From: UBA6220 sp041651335
GTDB lineage: Bacteria > Patescibacteriota > Minisyncoccia > Minisyncoccales > Minisyncoccaceae
Reading direction: 5' to 3'
Length of the DNA stretch: 37,444 bases
Assembly: GCA_041651335.1 (NCBI GenBank)
Contig: JBAZJL010000008.1
Span: forward strand, 1-37,444
Position numbers and translations under genes: made by a program
Part shown: one piece after another, positions 1 to 7,163 of the stretch
How positions within the stretch are numbered: position 1 is the first letter of the stretch
How the letters are laid out: each line of letters starts with the position of its first letter
The notes under the pieces: model-generated
The model's database searches: none
What the model was told of the DNA's origin: nothing
What the model saw: only the letters and a program-made list of their open reading frames with translations

Positions 1-956
1 GTCTCAAAAGCAAATCAGGCAAACATGTTAATCGCAAATCAATTGAGCATTTTCTTTGCAATCCGATTTACTACGGTCTTATAAAAACTCGATCAGCCAC
101 CTGTCAGGCAAACTTTCCACCATTAATCTCCAAGAAGCTTTTTGATGATGTTCAGGAAGTCGTCCAACAGCATAATCATTACGCTGATCGTACTCGTAAG
201 CATTCGTATCCTATGGCAGGGTTTATGAGATGTGCTGTGTGTGGGTCTACGCTCTGCGGACAGATGCAGAAAGGTCATCTATATTATTCTTGCACTCACT
301 GGCAGGATAAAAACTGCACCGAACGCAAATATATGCGATGGGAAGTTGTTGAGGAACAAGTCGCTAACCATTTATCAAGGGTTCATCTACCAGATAAATT
401 TAAGAAGGTACTCGATTCTTATTTTCAATATTTTGCCAAAGAAAGGCTCGAACAGGAGGACAAGGAACGCAAGAGCCTTAAGCGTGAGCTTATAAGAGTT
501 CAGCAACAGATTCGCAATATCGTTGTAGATCGTTCCCAGCGTATCATTGACGCCGATGTCTTTATAAAGATTCAGGACGAGCTTTTAAAGGAGAAGGAAA
601 TGTATCAGGATCGTTTAGGGGTACTTGAGGGCAAGTCCGACAAATTCGTGCAAAAATTTAACGAATTACTGGACTTCACGGATCATGCCGACAAGGTGTT
701 CAATACCAGCTCAATGCATCAAAAACGCACATTAATGAAGCTTTGTTTTGAGGGGTTCACTGTCAGTAATCAAAAACTGACGCCGATATGGACGCCAGTC
801 TTTGATGTTCTTATGGATTTGCAAGTTTCCAAACTCGAGCCACCAAAACCGTCAAAGGGCTCGAAAACCCTTGCAGTTTCTACGGTTCAAAGTTGGAAAT
901 CTGGCGGAGAGGGAGGGATTCGAACCCTCGAGCCGTTTTCACAGCTAACACCTTAG
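1..956 (+). CDS. Large serine recombinase, C-terminal part (5' end outside window)
   Basis: The reading frame is open from base 3 with no start in the window, so this is the C-terminal part of a longer protein. The first residues (IEHFLCNPIYYGLI, then PPLISKKLFDDVQ) match the DNA-binding 'recombinase' domain of large serine recombinases. A zinc-ribbon follows (CAVCG, then YYSCTH and NC, about bases 228-320). After it comes a long charged coiled coil (about 420-700), typical of integrases of this class. The catalytic resolvase domain with the active serine must lie to the left. The ATG at 201 is internal, not a start. The reading frame ends at 954-956 inside the opposite-strand tRNA-Ser gene, so its last ~17 residues are read from tRNA sequence. 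By eye the base composition is richer in GC than the rest of the window, consistent with transfer. The role is integration/excision of the adjacent element (family knowledge); whether it is active is unknown. Confidence 0.88.
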   Translation, partial: LKSKSGKHVNRKSIEHFLCNPIYYGLIKTRSATCQANFPPLISKKLFDDVQEVVQQHNHYADRTRKHSYPMAGFMRCAVCGSTLCGQMQKGHLYYSCTHWQDKNCTERKYMRWEVVEEQVANHLSRVHLPDKFKKVLDSYFQYFAKERLEQEDKERKSLKRELIRVQQQIRNIVVDRSQRIIDADVFIKIQDELLKEKEMYQDRLGVLEGKSDKFVQKFNELLDFTDHADKVFNTSSMHQKRTLMKLCFEGFTVSNQKLTPIWTPVFDVLMDLQVSKLEPPKPSKGSKTLAVSTVQSWKSGGEGGIRTLEPFSQLTP

Positions 957-991
957 CAGGGTGCCCCATTCGACCACTCTGGCACCTCTCC
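902..991 (-). tRNA. tRNA-Ser(GCU), CCA encoded
   Basis: Read on the minus strand, the acceptor stem GGAGAGG pairs with CCTCTCC, followed by G73 and an encoded CCA at 904-902. The anticodon loop is CTGCTAA, giving anticodon GCU for AGC/AGU serine codons. The long variable arm (AGCTGT-GAAA-ACGGCT) and the T-arm GAGGG-TTCGAAT-CCCTC are intact, as expected of a class II tRNA. The 3' half overlaps the stop of the serine recombinase, making it the likely attachment site. It lies 90 bp downstream of tRNA-Ser(UGA) and probably shares its transcript. Confidence 0.95.
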
Positions 992-1080
992 AATTATTAT
1001 TTTAAATAACCCTCTCGGTTCATCTATCTTTATATTTTACTAATCGCTATTATTGTTAAATAACAACAATTAGCAAAATG

Positions 1081-1165
1081 AGGAGGGAGAGGGATTCGAA
1101 CCCTCGGTGGGTTTCCCCACAATAGTTTTCAAGACTATCCCATTCGGCCGCTCTGGCATCCCTCC
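1081..1165 (-). tRNA. tRNA-Ser(UGA), CCA not encoded
   Basis: On the minus strand the acceptor GGAGGGA pairs with TCCCTCC. The anticodon stem ATAGT/ACTAT encloses CTTGAAA, giving anticodon UGA for UCN codons. The long variable arm GTGGG-GAAA-CCCAC and the T-arm GAGGG-TTCGAAT-CCCTC confirm a serine tRNA. The base at position 73 reads as U and the next bases are CAT, so CCA is not encoded. Bacterial serine tRNAs normally have G73. CCA would be added by CCA-transferase. Confidence 0.94.
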
Positions 1166-1209
1166 TTATAACCATTGATTTAAAAGAATGAATATTCAAT
1201 GATAAAAAT

Positions 1210-1238
1210 ATTCTATCTAAAATAAGCCCTTTGGTCAA
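1210..1238 (-). promoter_or_regulatory. Promoter of the tRNA-Ser pair
   Basis: On the minus strand TTGACC (1238-1233), a 17-bp spacer and TAGAAT (1215-1210) form a good sigma-70-type promoter. The expected start is near 1203, about 38 nt upstream of tRNA-Ser(UGA). It would serve both serine tRNAs and diverges from the toxin-antitoxin promoter. Confidence 0.7.
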
Positions 1239-1271
1239 TGTTTTGATTTAATAAAATAGTCTTTTTTTGTA

Positions 1272-1300
1272 TTGACAATTTAATAATATCGCAATACAAT
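1272..1300 (+). promoter_or_regulatory. Promoter of the toxin-antitoxin operon
   Basis: TTGACA (1272-1277), a 17-bp spacer and TACAAT (1295-1300) make the best consensus promoter in the window, 26 bp before the antitoxin ATG. In this family the antitoxin usually represses its own promoter by binding nearby. No clear symmetric operator stands out here. Confidence 0.8.
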
Positions 1301-1326
1301 AATAATATAATTACAAATTTAAAAAT

Positions 1327-1614
1327 ATGAGTCAAAATATAAACAATGCGCAAATTCAAATTCGCATTGATTCTAAAACTAAGAAAGAAGCCAAAAAAAT
1401 CTTAGAAGGCCTGGGAATGGACATGAGTTCAGCGGTTAAGATTTTTTTTCAGCAAGTTATTAATTCTAAAAATTTTCCTTGCGAATTAAGAGATGAAAAC
1501 GGCTTTACTTTGCAAGGCGCCGAAGTATTGCGCCAGTCGATCAAAGAAGCAAAAGCATCTAACAGGTCCTTTAAAAAGGGTATGGCCCTAATTAAGGAAG
1601 CGCTGAAAGATTAG
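1327..1614 (+). CDS. RelB/DinJ-family antitoxin
   Basis: This 95-aa protein has the N-terminal ribbon-helix-helix pattern of RelB/DinJ antitoxins: a beta strand with alternating residues (AQIQIRIDSKTKKEAKKIL), then GLGMDMSSAVKIFFQQVI, which forms the helices of the DNA-binding dimer. The C-terminal half is charged and would wrap the toxin. The toxin gene starts three bases after the stop. Known relatives neutralise a RelE-superfamily mRNA interferase and repress their own operon as antitoxin or complex. The family call rests on the domain and on the adjoining YafQ-like gene. Its place between a tRNA-linked recombinase and comF suggests a mobile or stabilisation module, but it may be outside the element because the tRNAs intervene. 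Confidence 0.9.
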   Translation: MSQNINNAQIQIRIDSKTKKEAKKILEGLGMDMSSAVKIFFQQVINSKNFPCELRDENGFTLQGAEVLRQSIKEAKASNRSFKKGMALIKEALKD

Positions 1615-1617
1615 TCT

Positions 1618-1890
1618 ATGTTTTCGTTAAAATATTCCCATCGCTTTAAAAAGGATTTAAAGCGATACAAAAACAATCAATTGGTTTTAAAAGAATTAGA
1701 AATAGTTTTAGATACACTAATTAAAGGAAAAGAATTACCGATTAAGAATAGAAATCATCGTTTGGTCGGAGAATTTAAAGATTGTTTTGAGTGTCATATT
1801 AAACCAGACGTTTTACTTGTTTATAAAAAAGAAAAATTAGAAATTATTATTTTATTATTAAGAATTGGCCCTCACTCCGACATTTTTTAA
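1618..1890 (+). CDS. YafQ-family mRNA interferase toxin (RelE superfamily)
   Basis: This 90-aa toxin has the full YafQ signature: an N-terminal SHRFKKDLKRY helix, NHRLVGEF around residues 46-53, CHIKPDVLLVY at 59-69 and the C-terminal RIGPHSDIF. The residues corresponding to the catalytic set of E. coli YafQ (H50, H63, D67, H87) appear as H47, H60, D64 and H86, and the terminal Phe is kept. It therefore looks intact and probably cleaves mRNA on the ribosome (family knowledge). The third-last segment has Pro where Ser is common (GSHS to GPHS). It is translationally close to the antitoxin, with a three-base gap. Confidence 0.9.
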   Translation: MFSLKYSHRFKKDLKRYKNNQLVLKELEIVLDTLIKGKELPIKNRNHRLVGEFKDCFECHIKPDVLLVYKKEKLEIIILLLRIGPHSDIF

Positions 1891-1934
1891 TTAGTAGTTA
1901 AGTAAAATCAGAAATTGGAAATTTAAACCGCAAC

Positions 1935-2660
1935 TTACATCTTTAGCTCGCGGGCCACGGTTAGTCCCCAAACCTCCCTAGCGCCTGATTTTTTTAAAAT
2001 TTTAGCACATTCTTGCATTGTGGCCCCAGTAGTATAAACATCATCTAATAAAAAAATGATTTTTCCTTGAAAATTTTTTTTATTTTTTACCACAAAAGCA
2101 TTTTTTATATTTTCCTGTCTTTGTTCTTTGTTTAATTTTGCCTGAGGAAGGGTGTTTTTAATTCGGATTAAATTATCAATAATTAAAGGAATTTTTATTT
2201 TTTCAGAAATTATTTTTCCTATTTCTTCGGCTTGATTAAATCCTCGGCGTTTTTTCTTTTTTAAAAAAAGCGGAATTGGCACCAGCAAAGAATTGGGCGG
2301 AAAATATTTTTTAATCAGATAAAGATGCATCAAAATTAAAAGCGAAAGGGGATAGGCCAATTCTTTTAGCTGGCTTTGGTATTTGAAATTATAGATTAGT
2401 TTTTTAACTTGGCTGTTTTCAAAATCAGTAGCAGAATATATTCCGTTTAAAGATTTTTTGGCGCATTTTTGGCATTGCCCAGGTGTGATTATTTTTTGCG
2501 GGTGATCACAAAGACAGTATTGAAAGGGGTTAATATCAATTAAAGAAAAGCAATCCTCACAAAAGAAAATTCCTTCTTTTTTGCAATTAAGACATTTTTT
2601 GGGAAAAATTAAATCCAAAATATATTTTCTCAAAGACCGAATTAATTTTTTTATGTTCAT
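1935..2660 (-). CDS. comF: ComF family phosphoribosyltransferase-like protein
   Basis: The 241-aa protein starts with a zinc-binding double-zinc-ribbon-like segment with Cys pairs at about 23/26, 34/37, 49/51 and 63/66. The phosphoribosyltransferase fold follows, with the SLLVPIPLFLKKKKRRGFNQAE region and the PRPP loop FLLDDVYTTGATM near residues 202-214. This is the standard ComF layout. In naturally competent bacteria ComF helps handle incoming single-stranded DNA in the cytoplasm. Here it lies back to back with the type IV pilus genes and shares an overlapping divergent promoter region with pilM, which supports a role in DNA uptake. A nucleotide-salvage role cannot be excluded from sequence. 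Confidence 0.88.
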   Translation of the reverse strand: MNIKKLIRSLRKYILDLIFPKKCLNCKKEGIFFCEDCFSLIDINPFQYCLCDHPQKIITPGQCQKCAKKSLNGIYSATDFENSQVKKLIYNFKYQSQLKELAYPLSLLILMHLYLIKKYFPPNSLLVPIPLFLKKKKRRGFNQAEEIGKIISEKIKIPLIIDNLIRIKNTLPQAKLNKEQRQENIKNAFVVKNKKNFQGKIIFLLDDVYTTGATMQECAKILKKSGAREVWGLTVARELKM

Positions 2661-2684
2661 CGCTCTTTTTTTATTTTTAATATA

Positions 2685-2714
2685 TTGCTAATATTATAAC
2701 AAAGGTGTTATAAT
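2685..2714. promoter_or_regulatory. Overlapping divergent promoters in a perfect inverted repeat (comF / pilM)
   Basis: ATTATAAC (2693-2700) and GTTATAAT (2707-2714) are a perfect 8-bp inverted repeat around AAAGGT. The right arm carries TATAAT (2709-2714), which pairs with TTGCTA (2685-2690) at 18-bp spacing for pilM. The left arm carries TATAAT on the minus strand (2698-2693) for comF; its -35 is weak. The two -10 boxes interleave, so polymerase cannot occupy both at once. Confidence 0.6.
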
Positions 2715-2729
2715 TTAAAAAAATAAAAC

Positions 2730-3809
2730 ATGGCTATTTTTGGTGATAAACAAAAAAATAACAGCTTGGGAATAGATGTGGGAACAAAGTCTGTGCGGGT
2801 GGTAGAATTGGCAGCAAAAAAAGGATTACCGGAATTAAGAAATTACGGAGAGCTTAATTTAGATATTGCGACCAGCCAATCTTTTCGAAATTTTGACAAA
2901 AACAATTTAAACCCGTCTATTGATATTATTTCCAAAGCTTTAAAAGCAATCATTGATGAAGCGGAGATAAAAGCGAAAAAGGCTATTTTTTCACTTCCAG
3001 ATTTTTCGACTTTTTTTGTTAGTTTTGAACTGCCACCAATGACAAAAAAAGAGCTACAAACTGCTGTTGGCTTTGAGGCGAGAAAATATATTCCCTTGCC
3101 AATGAATGATGTGGCTTTGGATTGGCAGTGTATTAGCAAGGATTGTACCAAAGAAAATAATAAAATTTTATTAATGGCCATCCCCAGAGTATTGGTTGAT
3201 CAGTATAGAACAATTGCGGAAAACGTGGGATTGCAATTAACTTCTTTAGAAGCTGAGGCTTGGGGATTAAAAAGATGCTTGATTAAATCTGGCGACCCCA
3301 CGACCTGTATTGTAGAAATCGGATATCAAAGCACAATTGTTTCTGTGGTTGATAATGGTTTTGTTAAAACAAGCTATAGTTTTGATACTGCCGGAAAAGA
3401 CTTAACAGAAAAATTAGCCGAAGATTTAGAAATTGGGATTAAAGAGGCCGAAGAAATAAAAAAAGAAAATGGACTGATTAATAATGAGCGCGATGATGTG
3501 GCACAAATTTTGGCTCCAGTAATTGGAATTATTATAAAAAGAATTAAAAAAGTGGTAATTGATTTTCAAAACCTGGAAAGAATAAAAATAAAAAGAATGA
3601 TTTTGGCAGGAGGCACTTCACGTATGCCCGGAATAATAGAATATTTTAAAAATATTTTTGACGAAGATGATTTTTCTGGAATAGAAATTTCTTTGGGATC
3701 TGCTTTTGGTGCGGTTAATTATCCTCCTTTTTTAAGTAAAAAAATAGAAGACATTAACCCTACGTTTGCTATTTCTTTGGGAGAAGCTTTAAAAAGATAT
3801 GATTCTTAA
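2730..3809 (+). CDS. pilM: Type IV pilus assembly protein PilM
   Basis: This 359-aa actin-like ATPase has the PilM/FtsA-type nucleotide-binding start (SLGIDVGTKSVRVVEL, residues 12-27). PPMTKKELQTAVGFEARKYIP is the classic PilM segment, and a C-terminal phosphate/adenosine region reads ILAGGTSRMPGI. PilM is cytoplasmic and binds the short N-terminal tail of PilN, linking the motor to the PilN-PilO alignment complex. Its length matches the family. It is the first gene of the pilus locus, with its own promoter, and is separated from pilN by 85 bp that may hold a second weak promoter. The start ATG at 2730 is the first in frame and follows the -10 by 15 bp. Confidence 0.93.
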   Translation: MAIFGDKQKNNSLGIDVGTKSVRVVELAAKKGLPELRNYGELNLDIATSQSFRNFDKNNLNPSIDIISKALKAIIDEAEIKAKKAIFSLPDFSTFFVSFELPPMTKKELQTAVGFEARKYIPLPMNDVALDWQCISKDCTKENNKILLMAIPRVLVDQYRTIAENVGLQLTSLEAEAWGLKRCLIKSGDPTTCIVEIGYQSTIVSVVDNGFVKTSYSFDTAGKDLTEKLAEDLEIGIKEAEEIKKENGLINNERDDVAQILAPVIGIIIKRIKKVVIDFQNLERIKIKRMILAGGTSRMPGIIEYFKNIFDEDDFSGIEISLGSAFGAVNYPPFLSKKIEDINPTFAISLGEALKRYDS

Positions 3810-3894
3810 GATTTTTATTTGTCAAAAAAAAAGAAATACTATAAAATATAATAAACAAAGATAATTTTTTTCAACATCTTTTTTAAAAAATAAT

Positions 3895-4428
3895 ATGGCC
3901 ATTGAATTAAATTCAACAGAAAAAGACCCTTCTTCTCCAGTGGTGAATATTCTTTTTGCTTTATCTATTGTTGCGCTAATTGCTTCAATGGCGATTTTTG
4001 CTTATTTTCATTTTATTGTTGAAAAACAGCAGAATGCTCAGATTCAAGAAATCCAATCGGAAATTGCCAAACAAAAAAGTGAAACTAGCGGATACTCTGA
4101 AGAAGATTTGATTGCTATTGGAAAAAAAGTTAATGATTATAAGATTTTAATGGAAAAGCGTCCTTTTGCTTCAAAATTTTTTGATGTTTTTGAAAAATGG
4201 GTGCATCCCCAGGTTTATTTTACAAATTTTAGCCTAGACCCAATATCTAGAACAGTGGCCCTAGAAGGAGTAGTTAATGATTTTCAGCCATTGATTCAGC
4301 AGATTGCGATTTTAAAAAACAATCAAACAACAATTGAGAGTTATGATATTTCGAATATAAAAATGGCGGATAAGGGGGGTGTTAATTTTTCTATTAATCT
4401 GGTTGTTCGGCCAGAAGTTTTAAAATAA
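3895..4428 (+). CDS. pilN: PilN-like inner-membrane alignment protein
   Basis: The 177-aa protein has a short cytoplasmic N-terminus, one membrane segment at about residues 17-42 (VNILFALSIVALIASMAIFA), then a coiled-coil stretch (QNAQIQEIQSEIAKQK) and a small globular domain. This is the PilN plan. In known systems PilN forms a dimer with PilO and its N-terminal tail docks on PilM. The N-terminal tail here (MAIELNSTEKDP) lacks the strict INLLP motif known from other bacteria, so the call rests on topology and position directly after pilM and three bases before pilO. The preceding gap contains AT-rich promoter-like sequence (TTGTCA at 3819, TATAAT at 3847) with poor spacing. Confidence 0.8.
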   Translation: MAIELNSTEKDPSSPVVNILFALSIVALIASMAIFAYFHFIVEKQQNAQIQEIQSEIAKQKSETSGYSEEDLIAIGKKVNDYKILMEKRPFASKFFDVFEKWVHPQVYFTNFSLDPISRTVALEGVVNDFQPLIQQIAILKNNQTTIESYDISNIKMADKGGVNFSINLVVRPEVLK

Positions 4429-4431
4429 AAA

Positions 4432-5061
4432 ATGAACAAAAAAATAAATACATTACTAATAGTTTCTTTAATCATTTTAATCGGAGCCGGTGCGATTGTA
4501 TATTTTTTGGATATGCCAAAATACGTGGCAACTCAGAAAAAAGTATCAGAAATTAATAATTTAAAAAATATTGAAAAACTTGGAGCTAGTCATAATTTAG
4601 AAATTCGGACAGCAGAACAATCACTTCAAGAAGTAAATTGGGCAGAAATGAAAAAAAGAATTGATGATAATTTTTCTTCTGATCCATTTTATGCTTCAAA
4701 AATGGAAATATTTTTTAGAGATATTATTTCTCAAAGTGGAATGTCTTTAACTTCACTTGTTTTTAGCGGATCATCTTTAATGGCTGGCGTGGCTGATACA
4801 GGAACAGAAAAAATAAAATCTCCAACTGAAAGCTCGTCTTCGTCTACTCAGGCTACGCGATCGGTTTCTCCGGGCGGAATTGCTGGTCCAGTAAAAGCTA
4901 CAAAAGTAACTATTTCTGTTACTGGTACTTATGATCAATTAAAAGAATTATTGAAAATTTTTGAAAAGCAGGCTTATTTAATTTCTGTGCAATCAATTAA
5001 TTTCTCCGGGGGATCGGTAATTACCCCTTATACAATTAATGTAGAAATTTATTCTTATTAA
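4432..5061 (+). CDS. pilO: PilO-like inner-membrane alignment protein
   Basis: The 209-aa protein has a membrane segment at residues 6-26, a coiled-coil region to about 70, and a C-terminal ferredoxin-like domain (about 155-209). The last domain starts KVTISVTGTYDQLKELLKIFEKQ, a recognisable PilO pattern. Between them is a flexible Ser/Thr-rich linker at about residues 128-150. PilO pairs with PilN to form the periplasmic-side alignment complex that couples motor and pilin (family knowledge). The gene is three bases after pilN and four before the next gene, so all are one operon. No outer-membrane PilQ gene is seen in the window, which fits a monoderm envelope. Confidence 0.82.
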   Translation: MNKKINTLLIVSLIILIGAGAIVYFLDMPKYVATQKKVSEINNLKNIEKLGASHNLEIRTAEQSLQEVNWAEMKKRIDDNFSSDPFYASKMEIFFRDIISQSGMSLTSLVFSGSSLMAGVADTGTEKIKSPTESSSSSTQATRSVSPGGIAGPVKATKVTISVTGTYDQLKELLKIFEKQAYLISVQSINFSGGSVITPYTINVEIYSY

Positions 5062-5065
5062 TAAT

Positions 5066-5389
5066 ATGGATATTTTACAAGATACAAGAAAATCAGAAAT
5101 GCAAAAAACCAAACCTATCTTTTTAATAGTTTTGCTTTTGATTTTAATAGGGTTTGGTGTTTATTGGTATGCAAAAAAGAATTCTTCTTCTTTGGGTCCG
5201 ATTCTAACACCAACAGAATCTTCCACCCAATCCTTTCCATCGATTAATATTGATTTTGATTTTTTAAAAGGAGAAAATTTTTTAAACTTAGAAGCTTTTC
5301 CTGATTATCCGGCTTTTCGTCCCAGTACGGGATTAGAAGTTACGCCTGGCCGGGGTAATCCGTTTCTGCCACCTAGCACTCAAAAATAA
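5066..5389 (+). CDS. Small single-TM protein of the pilus operon (PilP-position)
   Basis: A 107-aa protein with a charged N-terminus, one membrane segment at about residues 17-35 (PIFLIVLLLILIGFGVYWYA) and a Pro/Ser/Thr-rich extracytoplasmic tail. The tail ends GLEVTPGRGNPFLPP; a G-R-x-NPF-P ending is reminiscent of PilP/GspC-type proteins. It occupies the slot between pilO and pilB, where pilP lies in many Gram-negative bacteria. It is too short to carry the folded PilP domain, so I call it a pilus-operon accessory protein of unknown function. It may stabilise the PilN-PilO complex (inference). Confidence 0.7.
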   Translation: MDILQDTRKSEMQKTKPIFLIVLLLILIGFGVYWYAKKNSSSLGPILTPTESSTQSFPSINIDFDFLKGENFLNLEAFPDYPAFRPSTGLEVTPGRGNPFLPPSTQK

Positions 5390-5425
5390 TGCGGCAGATT
5401 AGTTCTTTAATTAACCTCAATTTTC

Positions 5426-7159
5426 ATGTTAATTCAAAAATTAGTTGAGAAAAAAATAATCACTGAAGACCAGGCCTCCAGCCTGGAAAAAGAATTCAGA
5501 GAAGAATTTGTTGGGACCAATGAAGAGGATTTTTTGTTGATAAAAAAGATATTAAACGAACAAGAGCTTAATAAAATAAAATCAGAAATTTATGATTTGC
5601 CGGTTTTTGAAGAAACAGAAGATTTGATTATCCCTTTAGAAATTTTATCTTTAGTGCCCGAAGAATCAGCTCGATTCTATCAAGCCATTCCTTTAAAAAT
5701 AGAAGAAGGGGTTTTGCAATTTGGTATTGTTAACCCGGAAAATATTAAAGCCAGAGAGGCTATTAATTTTTTAGCCAGGCAACAAAGATATAAAATTGAT
5801 TTTTACTTAATTAATAATCGACAATTTGAAAAATATTTAAAACAATATCGAAGCACTGAACAAGAAGTGGACGCTGCCTTAACTGAACTAGAGGTAGAGC
5901 TGGGAACAGAGGGCGGGGTTCCGCTTTTTAAAAAAACAGAGGAAGATGTTGACATTGCCAGATTAGACGACGAAGCACCGATTATTAAAATGGTGGGCGT
6001 AATTTTGCGTCACGCGGTTGATGGCAAAGCTTCGGATATTCATATTGAGCCGGCTGAAAAACAAGTTCGAATTCGTTTCCGAATGGATGGAATTCTTTAT
6101 TCTTCTCTTTTTTTACCAATTCATACTCATCCTTCGATTGTGGCCAGAATAAAGATTTTGAGCAATATGAGAATTGATGAAACCAGAATTCCTCAAGATG
6201 GACGTTTTTCTGCCAGAATAGACGGCAAAGAAGTTGATTTCAGAGTCTCTACTTTTCCAACCAAGCTAGGCGAAAAAGTGGTGATTAGGGTTTTGGATCC
6301 AAGCGAAGGATTAAGAACTTATGAAGAGATTGGAATGATGGGTGTAAATATTAGTATTTTGCGAGAAGCCATTAAAAAGCCTTTTGGAATGATTTTAGCT
6401 ACTGGTCCAACCGGCTCTGGTAAAACCACCACTCTTTATTCTATTTTAAGAGAAATGAATAATCCAGAATTTAATATTATTACCTTGGAGGACCCGATAG
6501 AGTATTTTATACCAGGGATTAATCAATCTCAAATTAGGCCGGAAATTGGATATGATTTTAGCCAAGGATTAAGGTCAGTGGTTAGGCAAGACCCAGATAT
6601 TATTATGGTTGGTGAAATTAGAGATGAAGAATCAGCTTCTTTGGCAGTTCAAGCAGCTTTAACCGGACACGTTGTTTTATCAAGCTTACACACAAATAAT
6701 GCTAATGGTGTGGTGCCTCGTTTGATTGATATGAAAGTAAAGCCATTTCTTTTGCCTGCTAGTTTGAATATTGCTATTGCCCAAAGATTAGCCTTGCGCC
6801 TGTGCCCTTATTGTAAAGAAAAAATAAAACCAAACAAGGAAATTGAAAAATTTATTTTAAGCCAAATAGCAGAAATGCCAGAAATAGCCAAAAAAGCAGT
6901 TGACATAAACGATATTCATATTTATCGTCCTGTTGGCTGTCCAAAATGCAATATGAAAGGGGAAAAAGGAAGAATCGGAATTTTCGAAATTTTAAAAATG
7001 ACCCCTGAGCTAGAGGTGATTATTTTAAAAGATCCAAGTGAAATGAGAATTTCTGCAGAAGCAAAAAGACAAGGTATGATTACTATGAGGCAAGATGGAA
7101 TTATCAAGGTTTTAGCTGGAGAGGTAAGCCTAGAAGAAGTTTTAAGAGTTACTGACTAA
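5426..7159 (+). CDS. pilB: Pilus extension ATPase PilB (GspE family)
   Basis: This 577-aa protein has an N-terminal GspE/MshEN-type domain (about 1-145) and the secretion ATPase core. The core shows Walker A GPTGSGKTTT near 327-336, the Asp/Walker B region DPDIIMVGEIRDEES near 389, the His box LSSLHTNNA, and the LRQD-like VVRQDPD. A CPYC (about 460) and CPKC (about 505) pair form the zinc-binding element characteristic of PilB/GspE and absent from PilT. It powers pilus extension as a cytoplasmic hexamer below PilC. All catalytic motifs are intact. It is followed at four bases by pilT. The start at 5426 leaves 36 bp after the previous stop; no Shine-Dalgarno is present. Confidence 0.96.
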   Translation: MLIQKLVEKKIITEDQASSLEKEFREEFVGTNEEDFLLIKKILNEQELNKIKSEIYDLPVFEETEDLIIPLEILSLVPEESARFYQAIPLKIEEGVLQFGIVNPENIKAREAINFLARQQRYKIDFYLINNRQFEKYLKQYRSTEQEVDAALTELEVELGTEGGVPLFKKTEEDVDIARLDDEAPIIKMVGVILRHAVDGKASDIHIEPAEKQVRIRFRMDGILYSSLFLPIHTHPSIVARIKILSNMRIDETRIPQDGRFSARIDGKEVDFRVSTFPTKLGEKVVIRVLDPSEGLRTYEEIGMMGVNISILREAIKKPFGMILATGPTGSGKTTTLYSILREMNNPEFNIITLEDPIEYFIPGINQSQIRPEIGYDFSQGLRSVVRQDPDIIMVGEIRDEESASLAVQAALTGHVVLSSLHTNNANGVVPRLIDMKVKPFLLPASLNIAIAQRLALRLCPYCKEKIKPNKEIEKFILSQIAEMPEIAKKAVDINDIHIYRPVGCPKCNMKGEKGRIGIFEILKMTPELEVIILKDPSEMRISAEAKRQGMITMRQDGIIKVLAGEVSLEEVLRVTD

Positions 7160-7163
7160 TAAA

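Noticed and set aside
232..495. 87-codon plus-strand frame inside the recombinase
   Set aside because: Out-of-frame shadow of the recombinase gene, whose zinc-ribbon and coiled coil are clear.
1056..1238. 60-codon minus-strand open frame over the tRNA-Ser(UGA)
   Set aside because: It is a reading of the tRNA gene and its promoter (GFESLSLLIL... comes from the T-arm and acceptor).
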